In this document: positions 55,625 to 63,959 of the stretch, in pieces
Layout: each line of letters opens with the position of its first letter
Numbering within the stretch: position 1 is the stretch's first letter
Assembly: GCF_900156345.1 (NCBI RefSeq)
Contig: NZ_FTPP01000001.1
Coordinates: 372,001-436,000 of the forward strand
Direction: 5' to 3'
Source of the DNA: Pontibacter indicus
GTDB lineage: Bacteria > Bacteroidota > Bacteroidia > Cytophagales > Hymenobacteraceae
DNA: 64,000 nt
Made by a program: the position numbers and the translations under genes
Notes under the pieces: generated by a model
What the model saw: the letters and a program-made list of their open reading frames with translations, nothing else
What the model was told of the DNA's origin: nothing
Databases searched by the model: none

Positions 55625-56184
55625 GCACCGTTACTTCTTTTATAGCAGGCGTGCGAGTTAGTATTTCAATGCGTGCCAGTGGTTCGTGCTACAGCGCTTA
55701 TACTTGGCAGTGGGAATAGCAGAAGTTCCCCTCTCGGGAGGGGTAGGGGTGGGTACAATCCTGCGCAGGTATACAGAACCTACAGCGCCATATCTCACAA
55801 ATGGCCGATCCATGTTCACCGCCTTAGACTTTTTAGTGGGCCCCTTCCCCCAGGAGGAGTTAAGGGTGGTTGGACCCGGTACAGCAAAACATAAACTACA
55901 GCGCTTATACCTTGGGTATAGCAACTTCACAAGAGACCACCTTCGAAGGGGGTAGGGGCCCTCGACAAAGAAGGGGGCAGGGAAATGACAATCGCTCACC
56001 AAAACCACTATCCAGCCCTAACCAACTAACCACTAATTACTTCTATTCGCCCGCCCTATTTTTTGCAGTGGCCCTATATCCTTTGTCGGCTTAAAACGTA
56101 TTGCAAGCAGGCAATTTTTAGGTTGCCCTTTCTTCAACACCTACAACTTTTCTGACAGGCAACACAAGCTGCTTACCCACTCCC

Positions 56185-58815
56185 ATGAAGATTACAGACT
56201 TGCGCATCATGCGCGGACCAAACTACTGGTCTGTTGAACACCCCAAGATTATCGTACTGAAGCTGGATCTGGAAGAGCTGGCGGATACCCTTACCCACGA
56301 AGTACCCGGCTTTGCCGCCCGACTGCAGCGTATGTTCCCCGGAATGTACGAGCACCGCGCAACAGAAGGCGTGGCAGGAGGTTTTTTTAAGTCGGTGGAG
56401 GAAGGCACTACCTTTGCGCACGTGCTGCAGCACATCGCCCTGGAATTGCAGACGCTGGCAGGTATGGAGTCCGGCTACGGACGCTGCTACATGGCCCACG
56501 AACAGGGCACGCACTTCGTCATTTTCTCTTACCAGGAGGAGCGCGCCGGTGAATACGCTGCCCACGCTGCCTTGCGCATCACGCAGGCCCTCATCAAAGG
56601 AGAGAAGTACAAACTCGACGAAGACATCGACCGCTTGCACCAGATCCGGGAAGACGAATACTTTGGGCCAAGCACTTACTCCATTGTATCCGAGGCGCAG
56701 AGCCGCGGTATACCTTACATCCGCCTCAACCGCCACTCGCTCATACAGTTGGGCTACGGCGTCAACCAGAAGCGCATTCAGGCGACCATGACCTGCGGCA
56801 CCGCCTGCTTTGCCGTGGAAATTGCCGGTGACAAGAACGCCACCAAAGAACTGCTCGACGAAGCAGGTATACCTGTTCCCAAAGGCACCACTGTGTACGA
56901 TCAGGAAGAACTGAAGCGCGCGGTAGACCGGCTGGGCTACCCGCTCGTGCTCAAGCCGCTTGACGGCAACCACGGCAAGGGTGCCTCTATCAACATCACC
57001 AACTGGAAAGATGCCCTCAAAGGATTGGCTGCCGCGCAACATTACTCGGAAGCGGTCATGGTAGAGCGCTACATCGAGGGTTTTGACTTCCGCCTGCTGG
57101 TCATCAACAAAAAGTTTGTGGCAGCCGCCAAGCGCACACCGGCCATGGTAACCGGCGATGGCATTTCCACGATCAAGCAACTGGTTGACCAGGCCAATAA
57201 AGACCCGCGAAGAGGGGTGGGCCACGAGAAAGCTCTGACGCGAATAAAAATAGATCAGCACACCAAAAATATTTTAAAGGCCAAAGAGCTTACTACTCAA
57301 TCGGTTCTGCCCGAAGGGGAGGTGCTATACCTAAAAAGTACCGCGAACATAAGTACTGGAGGCACGGCAACCGACGTTACTGACTTAGTAGATCCTTACA
57401 ACATCCTGATGGCCGAGCGAATTGCCGGCCTGGTGGGGTTGGATATCTGCGGCATTGACGTGATGACGACCGACATTGCCATTCCGCTGAACGAAGCGGG
57501 CGGGGCCGTGCTGGAGGTGAATGCGGCGCCTGGTTTCCGGATGCACATTTCGCCGACCTACGGCCTGCCGCGCAACGTGGCAGAGCCGGTGATCGACATG
57601 CTGTTCCCGCACGCAAAGCCGGCCCGTATCCCGATTGTGGCGGTGTCGGGTACGAACGGCAAGACCACCACCACGCGCCTGATCGCGCACATGGTCAAGA
57701 GCAAGGGCTACCGGGTAGGGTATACGACCACCGAAGGCATTTACATACAGGACAAGCTGCTCGAGAAGGGCGATACCACAGGAGCTTACAGTGCGCAGTT
57801 CGTGCTCAAGGACCCAACCGTGGACTTTGCCGTGTTGGAGTGTGCCCGTGGTGGCCTGCTGCGCTCGGGGCTGGGCTTCGATCAGTGCGACATCGGCATT
57901 GTGACCAACGTGAGTTCCGACCACCTCGGTCTTCGTGACATCCATACTTTGGAGGACCTGGCCAATGTGAAGTCGGTGATCCCGAAAAGCGTGAGCAAAG
58001 ATGGATACGCCATCCTGAACGCCGATGATGACCTGGTGTATGCCATGGCCGAGGACCTGAAGTGCAAAGTGGCTTTTTTCAGCATGGACGAGAACAACCC
58101 GCGCATTCTGAAGCACATTGCCAAAGGCGGGCTGGCAGCAGTTTTCGAGAACGGGTATATCTCGATCTTCAAGAACAGCTACAAGATCCGCATCGACCGG
58201 GTAGGGGACGTGCCGCTGACCTTTGGAGGAAGAGCAAAATTTAACATTGAGAACATACTGGCCGCCGCGCTGGCCGGCTACGTGTCGCACTTTGACATTG
58301 AAGACATCAAGCGTGCCCTGCGCACCTTTATACCTTCGCCGGACAAAACACCGGGCCGCATGAACCTGTTCCAGTTCCCGAACTTTGAGGTGCTGGTGGA
58401 CTACGCGCACAATGTGGGTGGTCTGAAGGCCATTGGCGGTTTTATGGAGGACCTGGACGTGTCGCGCAAGGTTGGCATCATTGCCGGCGTCGGCGACCGG
58501 AGAACGCAGGATTTCTACGAGATGGGTCGCGTGGCAGGCGAGATCTTCGACGAGATCATCATCCGCCTCGACAACGACCTGCGCGGAAAGACGCCCGAAG
58601 AGATTACACTGCCGATGCTGCAAGGTATAGAGGACGTGGCACCGCACAAGCAGGTAAAAGTGATACCGGAAGAAATGCGTGCCATCGCTTATGCGCTGGA
58701 GAATGCCGAGCCGGATTCATTCGTGGCCATCTTCACGGAAGACGTGCACGAGTCGGTGAAGATGGTGGAGAGCTTTAAAGTTATACAACACCGCAGCAGT
58801 ATGCTGGTGGAATAA
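56185..58815 (+). CDS. cphA: cyanophycin synthetase
   Basis: 876 residues, full length for CphA1. The N-terminal part (about 1-210) is the cyanophycin-specific domain. An ATP-grasp domain follows (about 220-480), with LVLKPLDGNHGKGASINITN and VLEVNAAPGFRMH. The C-terminal Mur-ligase part has the P-loop VSGTNGKTTTTRL near residue 488, then FAVLECARGGLLRSGLGFDQCDIGIVTNVSSDHLG and DYAHNVGGLKAI. It polymerises Asp and Arg into multi-L-arginyl-poly-L-aspartate. No cyanophycinase or isoaspartyl dipeptidase is next to it. A short AT-rich patch lies around 57230-57360. Confidence 0.96.
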   Translation: MKITDLRIMRGPNYWSVEHPKIIVLKLDLEELADTLTHEVPGFAARLQRMFPGMYEHRATEGVAGGFFKSVEEGTTFAHVLQHIALELQTLAGMESGYGRCYMAHEQGTHFVIFSYQEERAGEYAAHAALRITQALIKGEKYKLDEDIDRLHQIREDEYFGPSTYSIVSEAQSRGIPYIRLNRHSLIQLGYGVNQKRIQATMTCGTACFAVEIAGDKNATKELLDEAGIPVPKGTTVYDQEELKRAVDRLGYPLVLKPLDGNHGKGASINITNWKDALKGLAAAQHYSEAVMVERYIEGFDFRLLVINKKFVAAAKRTPAMVTGDGISTIKQLVDQANKDPRRGVGHEKALTRIKIDQHTKNILKAKELTTQSVLPEGEVLYLKSTANISTGGTATDVTDLVDPYNILMAERIAGLVGLDICGIDVMTTDIAIPLNEAGGAVLEVNAAPGFRMHISPTYGLPRNVAEPVIDMLFPHAKPARIPIVAVSGTNGKTTTTRLIAHMVKSKGYRVGYTTTEGIYIQDKLLEKGDTTGAYSAQFVLKDPTVDFAVLECARGGLLRSGLGFDQCDIGIVTNVSSDHLGLRDIHTLEDLANVKSVIPKSVSKDGYAILNADDDLVYAMAEDLKCKVAFFSMDENNPRILKHIAKGGLAAVFENGYISIFKNSYKIRIDRVGDVPLTFGGRAKFNIENILAAALAGYVSHFDIEDIKRALRTFIPSPDKTPGRMNLFQFPNFEVLVDYAHNVGGLKAIGGFMEDLDVSRKVGIIAGVGDRRTQDFYEMGRVAGEIFDEIIIRLDNDLRGKTPEEITLPMLQGIEDVAPHKQVKVIPEEMRAIAYALENAEPDSFVAIFTEDVHESVKMVESFKVIQHRSSMLVE

Positions 58816-58874
58816 AGATTTCTTGTTGATTAAATTCTAACGCCTGCGTTAGAGAATTTCATGTGAACGATGGA

Positions 58875-58908
58875 CTAAAACCCTTTCCTCAGGATAGGGT
58901 TTTTTTTA
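58875..58908 (+). terminator. cphA terminator
   Basis: Arms AACCCT and AGGGTT around TTCCTCAGGAT, followed by T8. A shorter CTAACGC/GCGTTAG hairpin lies just upstream. Confidence 0.7.
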
Positions 58909-58995
58909 TGGGTTAAATTGTTGGTTATACCTTAGAGCTATGGTTGCTATACCTGCTCTAAAGTTGAATGGTTAAGTTAGTGGATGGGTTCCTAG

Positions 58996-59186
58996 GGACA
59001 GATCGTGACCCAATGCTGTCAATTTAAGAAAAACAGTGCCCAACCTGTCATCTCGAACTGGGTTAGGGGCTCTCTTTTAGTGAGAGATCTGGGCTATTTG
59101 AGCATTTTCGCAATATTTCAGTTTTCTCCCAAAGGTCGAAATGACAATAAACGCTTAAATTGACGGTATTGGGTCGCGACCTGTCC
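58996..59186. repeat. 191 bp palindromic composite element
   Basis: Outer 33 bp arms 58996-59028 and 59154-59186 match inverted at 29 of 33 positions, all four differences being transitions. Nested inside is TGTCATCTCGA (about 59046-59056) against TCGAAATGACA (about 59137-59147). It resembles a MITE or large REP-like unit. Pieces recur at 45349 and 61016-61150. Confidence 0.8.
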
Positions 59187-59232
59187 GAATCGCGCACCAG
59201 CAATTCTTCTCAAAACGACACTTTTAACTCTA

Positions 59233-59266
59233 TAAAAAAAGCCCCGATCTAACAGACCGGGGCTTT
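59233..59266 (-). terminator. terminator of the coiled-coil gene
   Basis: Arms 59238-59250 (AAAGCCCCGATCT) and 59254-59266, one mismatch, followed on the minus strand by T-rich sequence. Confidence 0.85.
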
Positions 59267-59287
59267 CAGACTTTAGGGTTTACAATA

Positions 59288-60268
59288 TTATTTCAGCACA
59301 AAGCTGGTTGTTCCGATCAGGAAGCCATCGGCATATAGCTCGATGGTATGCTGGCCTTTTTTGTATTCGGCGTTCTTGTCGTATACAAAGCTTACTTGCT
59401 GCTGCGTGTTGTCGAATACGATATCGCGTTTGGCAGTGTAGTACATGTCCTCACCGTCGATCTGGAAAGAGCCAGAACCGGTAGACAAGTTGTACAGCGC
59501 TGCGCCATCCGGCTCGATCAGACGCATGTAGATCGTCTTCGGCTCACGCGGTGCCACATCGTTTTTGCCCAGGTTAAAGGCCACGCGGATCTTCTCCACA
59601 TTCTTCACTCTGAACTCGTTGTTCTTGTCATCCAGTTCTTTGCCACGCTTGTTTACCACCTGCACGTTCATGCGTTGCGCTTCAAGTCTGGAAGCCACCT
59701 TTACCTTTTCGGCCAGGTTCTCGTTCGTCGACTTCATGGTAGTAAGGCTGTCGCTCAGGCGGTTCTGGGTAGTTTTGAGCGAGGTGTTCTCCGTGAAGAG
59801 CACTTCGTTGTCCTGCTTCAGGGTGGCAATTTCCTGGTCCTTCTGCTTCAGTTGCTGCTCAAATGCCTGGGCGCGGTCACGGAAACGACGCTGGTCGGCC
59901 AGGCTGTAGCTGCTCTTGCGGAAACCGCGCAGTTCGTTCAAGTCAGACGAGATCGAGGCAATCTGGGCTTCCAGCGAGTCGTTTTCAAGGCCCATGGCCT
60001 GCAGTTCCTGGCTCTGACGCTCGAAATCGGCTTTCAGGGCTTCGTACACTTTAATTTGGTTCTCCAGTTCCTTATCTTTCACACGGATCACCTCGGCCTG
60101 CTCCTCATTTTTCTCTTTTTTCTGATAATTCATGTAAAGCAGGATGCCGTTAATGCTGATCAGGATGACAAGGAGACCGCTGATCAGGAGTTTGCGGTTG
60201 CTTCTTTTTTCAGAAGGGTTCATGGGCTGATGTTCGTTTTGGGTGTCTTTTTGTTCCAGCGTACTCAT
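59288..60268 (-). CDS. membrane-anchored coiled-coil protein, unknown function
   Basis: 326 residues. The N-terminus is cytoplasmic and basic, a single membrane helix follows (LLISGLLVILISINGILLYM), then about 150 residues of coiled coil (DKELENQIKVYEALKADFERQ, QAFEQQLKQKDQEIATLKQDNEVL). A beta-rich C-terminal domain of about 110 residues starts around EFRVKNVEKIRVAFNLG and ends GFLIGTTSFVLK. The two-part layout recurs in Bacteroidota proteins with no assigned role. It shares a divergent promoter region with the methyltransferase. Confidence 0.8.
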   Translation of the reverse strand: MSTLEQKDTQNEHQPMNPSEKRSNRKLLISGLLVILISINGILLYMNYQKKEKNEEQAEVIRVKDKELENQIKVYEALKADFERQSQELQAMGLENDSLEAQIASISSDLNELRGFRKSSYSLADQRRFRDRAQAFEQQLKQKDQEIATLKQDNEVLFTENTSLKTTQNRLSDSLTTMKSTNENLAEKVKVASRLEAQRMNVQVVNKRGKELDDKNNEFRVKNVEKIRVAFNLGKNDVAPREPKTIYMRLIEPDGAALYNLSTGSGSFQIDGEDMYYTAKRDIVFDNTQQQVSFVYDKNAEYKKGQHTIELYADGFLIGTTSFVLK

Positions 60269-60309
60269 AAGTAAGAATTTATTGTCTGGAGTGGTGCGTA
60301 CGCAAGTTT

Positions 60310-60317
60310 CAAATTTA
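60310..60317 (-). promoter_or_regulatory. -7 box of the coiled-coil gene
   Basis: On the minus strand TAAATTTG, an exact TAnnTTTG, 41 bp before the ATG at 60268. No ideal -33 TTG. Confidence 0.45.
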
Positions 60318-60343
60318 AGACTTTTGCCGTATTATCATACAAG

Positions 60344-60937
60344 ATGAAACAAGAATTTAATGCCGACTACTGGCAAAACCGCTACCATCTGGGCCAAACG
60401 GGTTGGGATGTTGGGGCTATAACGCCGCCGCTCCGGGAATATTTTGATCAGATGCCTAACATTGGCCAGCGCATACTGGTTCCGGGCTGTGGAAACGCCT
60501 ACGAGGCGGAGTACCTTTACCGTAAAGGCTTTGTGCATACCTATGTAGCCGATGTTGCCGAGGCGCCCTTGCAGCGTTTCTCCGAGCGTGTGCCGGACTT
60601 CCCCAAGGACCAATTGCTGCTGCAGAATTTCTTTCAGCTGGACAGCAAGTTCGACCTGATCGTGGAGCAGACCTTCTTCTGCGCCATCGACCCTAGCCTC
60701 CGGCCCAATTACGCCCGCAAATGTGCAGAGCTACTCACAACAGGGGGAAAACTCGTCGGCCTCCTCTTCGACACCACTTTTGAGCAGGCCGGTCCTCCTT
60801 TTGGCGGCAGTAGCGAAGAATACCGCACCTATTTCGAACCCTACTTCAAGTTCTTGCATTTTGAAACCGCCTACAATTCCATTCCGCCGCGGCAGGGTAG
60901 GGAGCTGTTTATGGAGTTGAGGAAGTTGGGAAGTTAG
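60344..60937 (+). CDS. TPMT-type SAM-dependent methyltransferase
   Basis: 197 residues. FNADYWQNRYHLGQTGWDVGAITPPL is the thiopurine-methyltransferase N-terminal block. RILVPGCGNAYEAEYL is the SAM loop, and IVEQTFFCAIDPSLRPNYARKC is the later signature. Members methylate thiols, halides or other small nucleophiles such as sulfide. The natural substrate is not known. The start ATG is 75 bp from the divergent coiled-coil gene. Confidence 0.9.
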   Translation: MKQEFNADYWQNRYHLGQTGWDVGAITPPLREYFDQMPNIGQRILVPGCGNAYEAEYLYRKGFVHTYVADVAEAPLQRFSERVPDFPKDQLLLQNFFQLDSKFDLIVEQTFFCAIDPSLRPNYARKCAELLTTGGKLVGLLFDTTFEQAGPPFGGSSEEYRTYFEPYFKFLHFETAYNSIPPRQGRELFMELRKLGS

Positions 60938-61015
60938 AAAGTTAGGAAGTTAAAAAGTTAGAAAGCAGCGATTTTATGCCTTATCGTCGTGGCGCTGCAC
61001 GAAATGATGGTGATT

Positions 61016-61150
61016 GTAGGGACGGGTCGCGACCTGTCCGAATCGTGCATCTCATGTATTACCCCAGCCTGTCATCTCTGCGATAGGAGAGATCTGAATC
61101 CATTCTATGTCTGCACAATACTTCAGATTTCTCCCTAAGGTCGAAATGAT
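61016..61150. repeat. palindrome plus TGTCATCTC element, related to the 59.0 kb unit
   Basis: GACGGGTCGCGACCTGTC with CGACCTGTCCGAATCGTGCA (identical to 45.36 kb) is followed by a CCTGTCATCTC...AGGAGAGATCTGAA...TTTCTCCCTAAGGTCGAAATGA stretch, matching the core of 58996-59186 in the same order. Confidence 0.7.
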
Positions 61151-61281
61151 AAATAGAAGCTTGGGATGGTGAAGTTAAGCATCGGCCCTCCAGACATCAA
61201 AAAAACAATTTAGCCATTTAGCAATCACTAATTCACTCAACCACTCATTCACTAAATCACAATATCACTCAATTTTTCCCG

Positions 61282-61289
61282 TAACTTTG
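61282..61289 (+). promoter_or_regulatory. -7 box of kdsA
   Basis: TAACTTTG, an exact TAnnTTTG, 32 bp before the ATG at 61322. No clear -33 TTG at ideal spacing. Confidence 0.5.
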
Positions 61290-61321
61290 CAGGCCGAAAG
61301 GCTTAAACTTAGATACTGAAC

Positions 61322-62131
61322 ATGTTCGAAATACCAAAACTGAAACACACTGGTTCCGGCAACTTTTTTCTGATGGCTGGTCCCTGCGCTATTGAAGGCG
61401 AGGAAATGGCCCTGCAGATCGCTGAGCGACTCGTTTCTATCACCGATAAACTCGAGATTCCGCTGATCTTTAAAGGCTCTTACCGCAAGGCCAACCGCTC
61501 GCGCCTAGACTCTTTTACAGGTATAGGCGACGAGAAAGCGCTGCGCATCCTGCAGAAGGTGAGCCAGACATTTGACATACCGACCGTTACCGACATCCAC
61601 GAAAGCGCCGAAGCGGCTATGGCAGCAGCGTATGTGGACGTGCTGCAAATCCCGGCTTTCCTGTGCCGCCAGACCGATCTGCTGGTAGCTGCTGCCCAAA
61701 CAGGCAAGGTGGTAAACATTAAAAAAGGCCAGTTTCTCTCCGGCGAGGCCATGCGCTTTGCGGTGGACAAAGTACGCGAGTCGGGCAACGACAAAGTGAT
61801 TCTGACCGACCGTGGCAACAGCTTTGGTTACTCTGACCTGGTGGTGGACTTCCGTAACCTGCCCGAAATGCAGACGACTGGTGCGCCAGTGGTGATGGAC
61901 GTAACGCACTCGCTTCAGCAGCCGAACCAAAGCTCCGGTGTTACCGGCGGCAAGCCGGCCCTGATTGAGACGATCGCCAAAGCGGCCATTGCGGTAGGAG
62001 CCGACGGTCTGTTCATCGAGACACACCCGCAGCCATCTGTTGCTAAGTCAGACGGTGCCAACATGCTGCCGCTCGACCAGCTCGAAGGCCTGCTTACCAA
62101 ACTGATCCGTATCCGCCAGGCTGTTCGCTAA
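61322..62131 (+). CDS. kdsA: 3-deoxy-8-phosphooctulonate synthase
   Basis: 269 residues, normal. MAGPCAIEGEEMAL, IFKGSYRKANRSRLDSFTGIG, TDIHESAE, VNIKKGQFLS, ILTDRGNSFGYSDLVVDFRNLP and VVMDVTHSLQQP are the family blocks. The enzyme condenses phosphoenolpyruvate with arabinose 5-phosphate, the first step to KDO of lipopolysaccharide. It acts in the cytoplasm. No kdsB or kpsF gene is adjacent. A short hairpin with T-rich tail follows the stop. Confidence 0.96.
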   Translation: MFEIPKLKHTGSGNFFLMAGPCAIEGEEMALQIAERLVSITDKLEIPLIFKGSYRKANRSRLDSFTGIGDEKALRILQKVSQTFDIPTVTDIHESAEAAMAAAYVDVLQIPAFLCRQTDLLVAAAQTGKVVNIKKGQFLSGEAMRFAVDKVRESGNDKVILTDRGNSFGYSDLVVDFRNLPEMQTTGAPVVMDVTHSLQQPNQSSGVTGGKPALIETIAKAAIAVGADGLFIETHPQPSVAKSDGANMLPLDQLEGLLTKLIRIRQAVR

Positions 62132-62153
62132 GCGATTCATTCACGTATGAAAG

Positions 62154-62191
62154 GAGAGCATTGACTGCGGTTGATGCTCTCTTATTTCTTT
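62154..62191 (+). terminator. likely kdsA terminator
   Basis: Arms GAGAGCAT (62154-62161) and ATGCTCTC (62174-62181) with a 12-base loop, then a T-rich run. Weaker than the other terminators in the window. Confidence 0.5.
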
Positions 62192-62203
62192 CAGATTATA
62201 CCT

Positions 62204-62980
62204 ATGACCATACCTGCCCATACCCCCGAGTGGGAAGTTTATTTCTGCGACATCAACGAGCGCCCGGCCTGCGTGAGCGTCGATCTGGCCTACGAGCACG
62301 AGGCTCCTATACCTGAAAAAGACCGTGCCTTTGAACTGGTGGTAGCCTTGCAGCAAGCTGATGCTGATGGTTTCCCGGCCGATGAAGCTGAGTGGGAACA
62401 GTTGGAGGCTATAGAAGAAGCACTGGTGGATGAGTTTCAGAATTCGCTGCAGGCAGCATTTGTGGGCAAGCTGCTGCACGACGGCAAGCGCAGCTTCTAC
62501 TTCTACAGTGCACAGGAGGCTTTGCCGGAGGTGATCGCCGCCAACATCATGCAGCAATTCCCGGCCTATACCTACTCCACCAATACCCTCCACGATCCCG
62601 ACTGGGGCCTATACCTGGATTTTCTTTTTCCCGAGCCTGTGGATATGCAGAGCATCAAGAACAGCCGCATCCTGCGCATGATGGAGGAGCAGGGAGACGA
62701 ACACCACATTCCACGGTCGGTATCGCACTTCATCAGCTTCGCAACGGAGGACAAACGCGCAGACTTTAAGCGCGCAGCAGAAGCAGCCGGCTATACCTTG
62801 GTTCAGGAGGGCAAGAACCAAAATGAATCAGACGTTCCTTATAGCATCGTGCTTTCGAAGGTGCAGGCTGTAACGGAAGAGGATATTCATAATGTGACCC
62901 TGGAGCTTTGGCAAATGGCGGAAGAGTTTGAAGGCGCGTATGGCGGCTGGCAGGCGCAGGTTGTGCGGGAGAATGATTAG
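62204..62980 (+). CDS. DUF695 / RraB-like two-domain protein
   Basis: 258 residues from MTIPAHTPEWEVYFC at 62204. An ATG at 62171 would include the end of the hairpin at 62154-62181. The N-terminal about 135 residues match DUF695 (WEVYFCDINERPACVSVDL). The C-terminal about 115 residues resemble RraB, the regulator of ribonuclease E (SVSHFISFATEDKRADFKRAAEAAGYTL). RraB in enterobacteria inhibits RNase E. The role in Bacteroidota is unknown. It overlaps the convergent methyltransferase by 4 bp. Confidence 0.78.
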   Translation: MTIPAHTPEWEVYFCDINERPACVSVDLAYEHEAPIPEKDRAFELVVALQQADADGFPADEAEWEQLEAIEEALVDEFQNSLQAAFVGKLLHDGKRSFYFYSAQEALPEVIAANIMQQFPAYTYSTNTLHDPDWGLYLDFLFPEPVDMQSIKNSRILRMMEEQGDEHHIPRSVSHFISFATEDKRADFKRAAEAAGYTLVQEGKNQNESDVPYSIVLSKVQAVTEEDIHNVTLELWQMAEEFEGAYGGWQAQVVREND

Positions 62981-63756
62981 TAGAGCAACGTAAAATGCTC
63001 TTTCGGCTGTGTTTTACGGAAGAACACCAGGCCGATATAAAACAAATCGACCGTCTGGCATACCTGCGGGTGCCGCTTGATTTCCTGCCAGGCACGTTTC
63101 ATTTCCGCTGACCAATACAGATCATCCACCACAAACACGCTGTGCTCGTGATGCTTACCGAGGCAGGCCTCAAAATAACGCATGGTCGGCTCGTAGCGGT
63201 GGTTGCCGTCGAAGAACACGAAATCGAGCTGCTCCACCAACTGCAGTTGCTGCGGCAGCGTATCATCGAGGTTTCCGATCACTTGCTGCACATTTGGCAA
63301 ACCTAATTTCTCAAAATTCGATTTCGCCTCTGCGGCGATGGACGGGCAACCCTCGAAGGTATAGACCTTGGCCTGCTTGTTCGCTTTGGCTAGGTATGAG
63401 GTAGTGATGCCGAGCGAAGTGCCCAGGTCGAAGATGGTGGCGGGTTGGAAATGGGCTACCAGCCGGAAAAGCAGTTGTGCATACTTGGCGGGTTTGGCCG
63501 AGGTCCGGGCAATGTAGCTAATCTTCCGGTTATTCTTTAGGCCGGCTTTAGGCCCTGCGCCAAAATCCGTGACAGGTATAGCACGATCTTCCGTCAGAAG
63601 CGAAGACCGCAAATCCTCTATAAGACTGTAGGCATAGTAGTCGCCCTCATGCAGGATCACGTTTTGGTACAGCTCAAATACAAAAGGGGAGTGGACGCCG
63701 TGCAGCTTAAATGCCCTGAGGCGGTAGAGCAGGTAATTGGCCGCAAGGTGGAGCAT
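62977..63756 (-). CDS. class I SAM-dependent (O-methyltransferase-like) protein
   Basis: 259 residues. It has FDLGTSLGITTSYLAKANKQAKVYTFEGCPSIAAEAK for SAM binding, LDFVFFDGNHRYEPTMRYFEAC for the acidic metal or substrate site, and FVVDDLYWSAEMKRAW. The pattern is close to metal-dependent O-methyltransferases of the CmcI/DUF-type. The substrate is unknown. The N-terminal about 70 residues (YLLYRLRAFKLHGVHSPFVF) are typical of this Bacteroidota subgroup. Confidence 0.85.
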   Translation of the reverse strand: MLHLAANYLLYRLRAFKLHGVHSPFVFELYQNVILHEGDYYAYSLIEDLRSSLLTEDRAIPVTDFGAGPKAGLKNNRKISYIARTSAKPAKYAQLLFRLVAHFQPATIFDLGTSLGITTSYLAKANKQAKVYTFEGCPSIAAEAKSNFEKLGLPNVQQVIGNLDDTLPQQLQLVEQLDFVFFDGNHRYEPTMRYFEACLGKHHEHSVFVVDDLYWSAEMKRAWQEIKRHPQVCQTVDLFYIGLVFFRKTQPKEHFTLLY

Positions 63757-63950
63757 TTTTTAATTGTTAAATTGTTGATGGTTAAATTGTTTTTCTCCTC
63801 ACCAAAGAGAGCATAAAACAGCTTAAACCATCATTTTTCAAAAATTAAAGGTATAACCCTTTCAACAATTTAGCAATCAATAATAGATGAAGGTATTGCT
63901 GAATCAAACAATCAGCAATTAACAATCAGCAATTTTACAGGTATAGCGAA
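63757..63950. repeat. TTAAATTGTTGATGG / CAACAATTTAGC low-complexity arms
   Basis: Upstream of the methyltransferase, repeats of TTAAATTGTTGATGGTTAAA (63765-63790) face CAACAATTTAGCAATCAA and CAATCAGCAATTAACAATCA (63863-63935), their approximate complement. Two AGGTATA copies are also present. Confidence 0.55.
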
Positions 63951-63959
63951 AATAACAAT

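Larger units (their letters stand above)
55332..56184. other. gene-free repeat mosaic between tRNA-Cys and cphA
   Basis: About 850 bp with no credible gene. It holds, in order, the GACACGAGCG element (55375-55421), the two-hairpin element (55501-55624), a CCCCTCTCGGGAGGGG-type palindrome (about 55725-55760), a similar G-rich run (55930-55996) and several AGGTATA copies. The same families occur at 48.3-48.7 kb. Confidence 0.65.
60938..61321. other. repeat-containing intergenic region upstream of kdsA
   Basis: 384 bp with no gene. It contains a GTTAGAAAGTTAGGAAGTTA low-complexity run after the TPMT stop, a GACGGGTCGCGACCTGTC palindrome (61016-61053), a TGTCATCTC...GGTCGAAATGA element (61067-61150), an AATCACTAATTCACTCAACC-type run (61196-61272) and the kdsA promoter box. 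Confidence 0.65.

Noticed and set aside
56173..57261. Long minus-strand open frame (about 360 codons) opposite cphA
   Set aside because: It lies antisense to a clear cyanophycin synthetase. Its peptide has no family pattern, and such frames are common opposite high-GC3 genes.
57385..58647. Minus-strand open frame of 420 codons opposite cphA
   Set aside because: Antisense shadow with a His/Val/Gln-rich peptide and no domain. The sense strand encodes the Mur-ligase half of cphA.
59348..60274. Plus-strand open frame of about 308 codons
   Set aside because: Antisense of the coiled-coil gene. The Leu/Val/Phe-rich peptide comes from reversed Gln/Lys/Glu codons.
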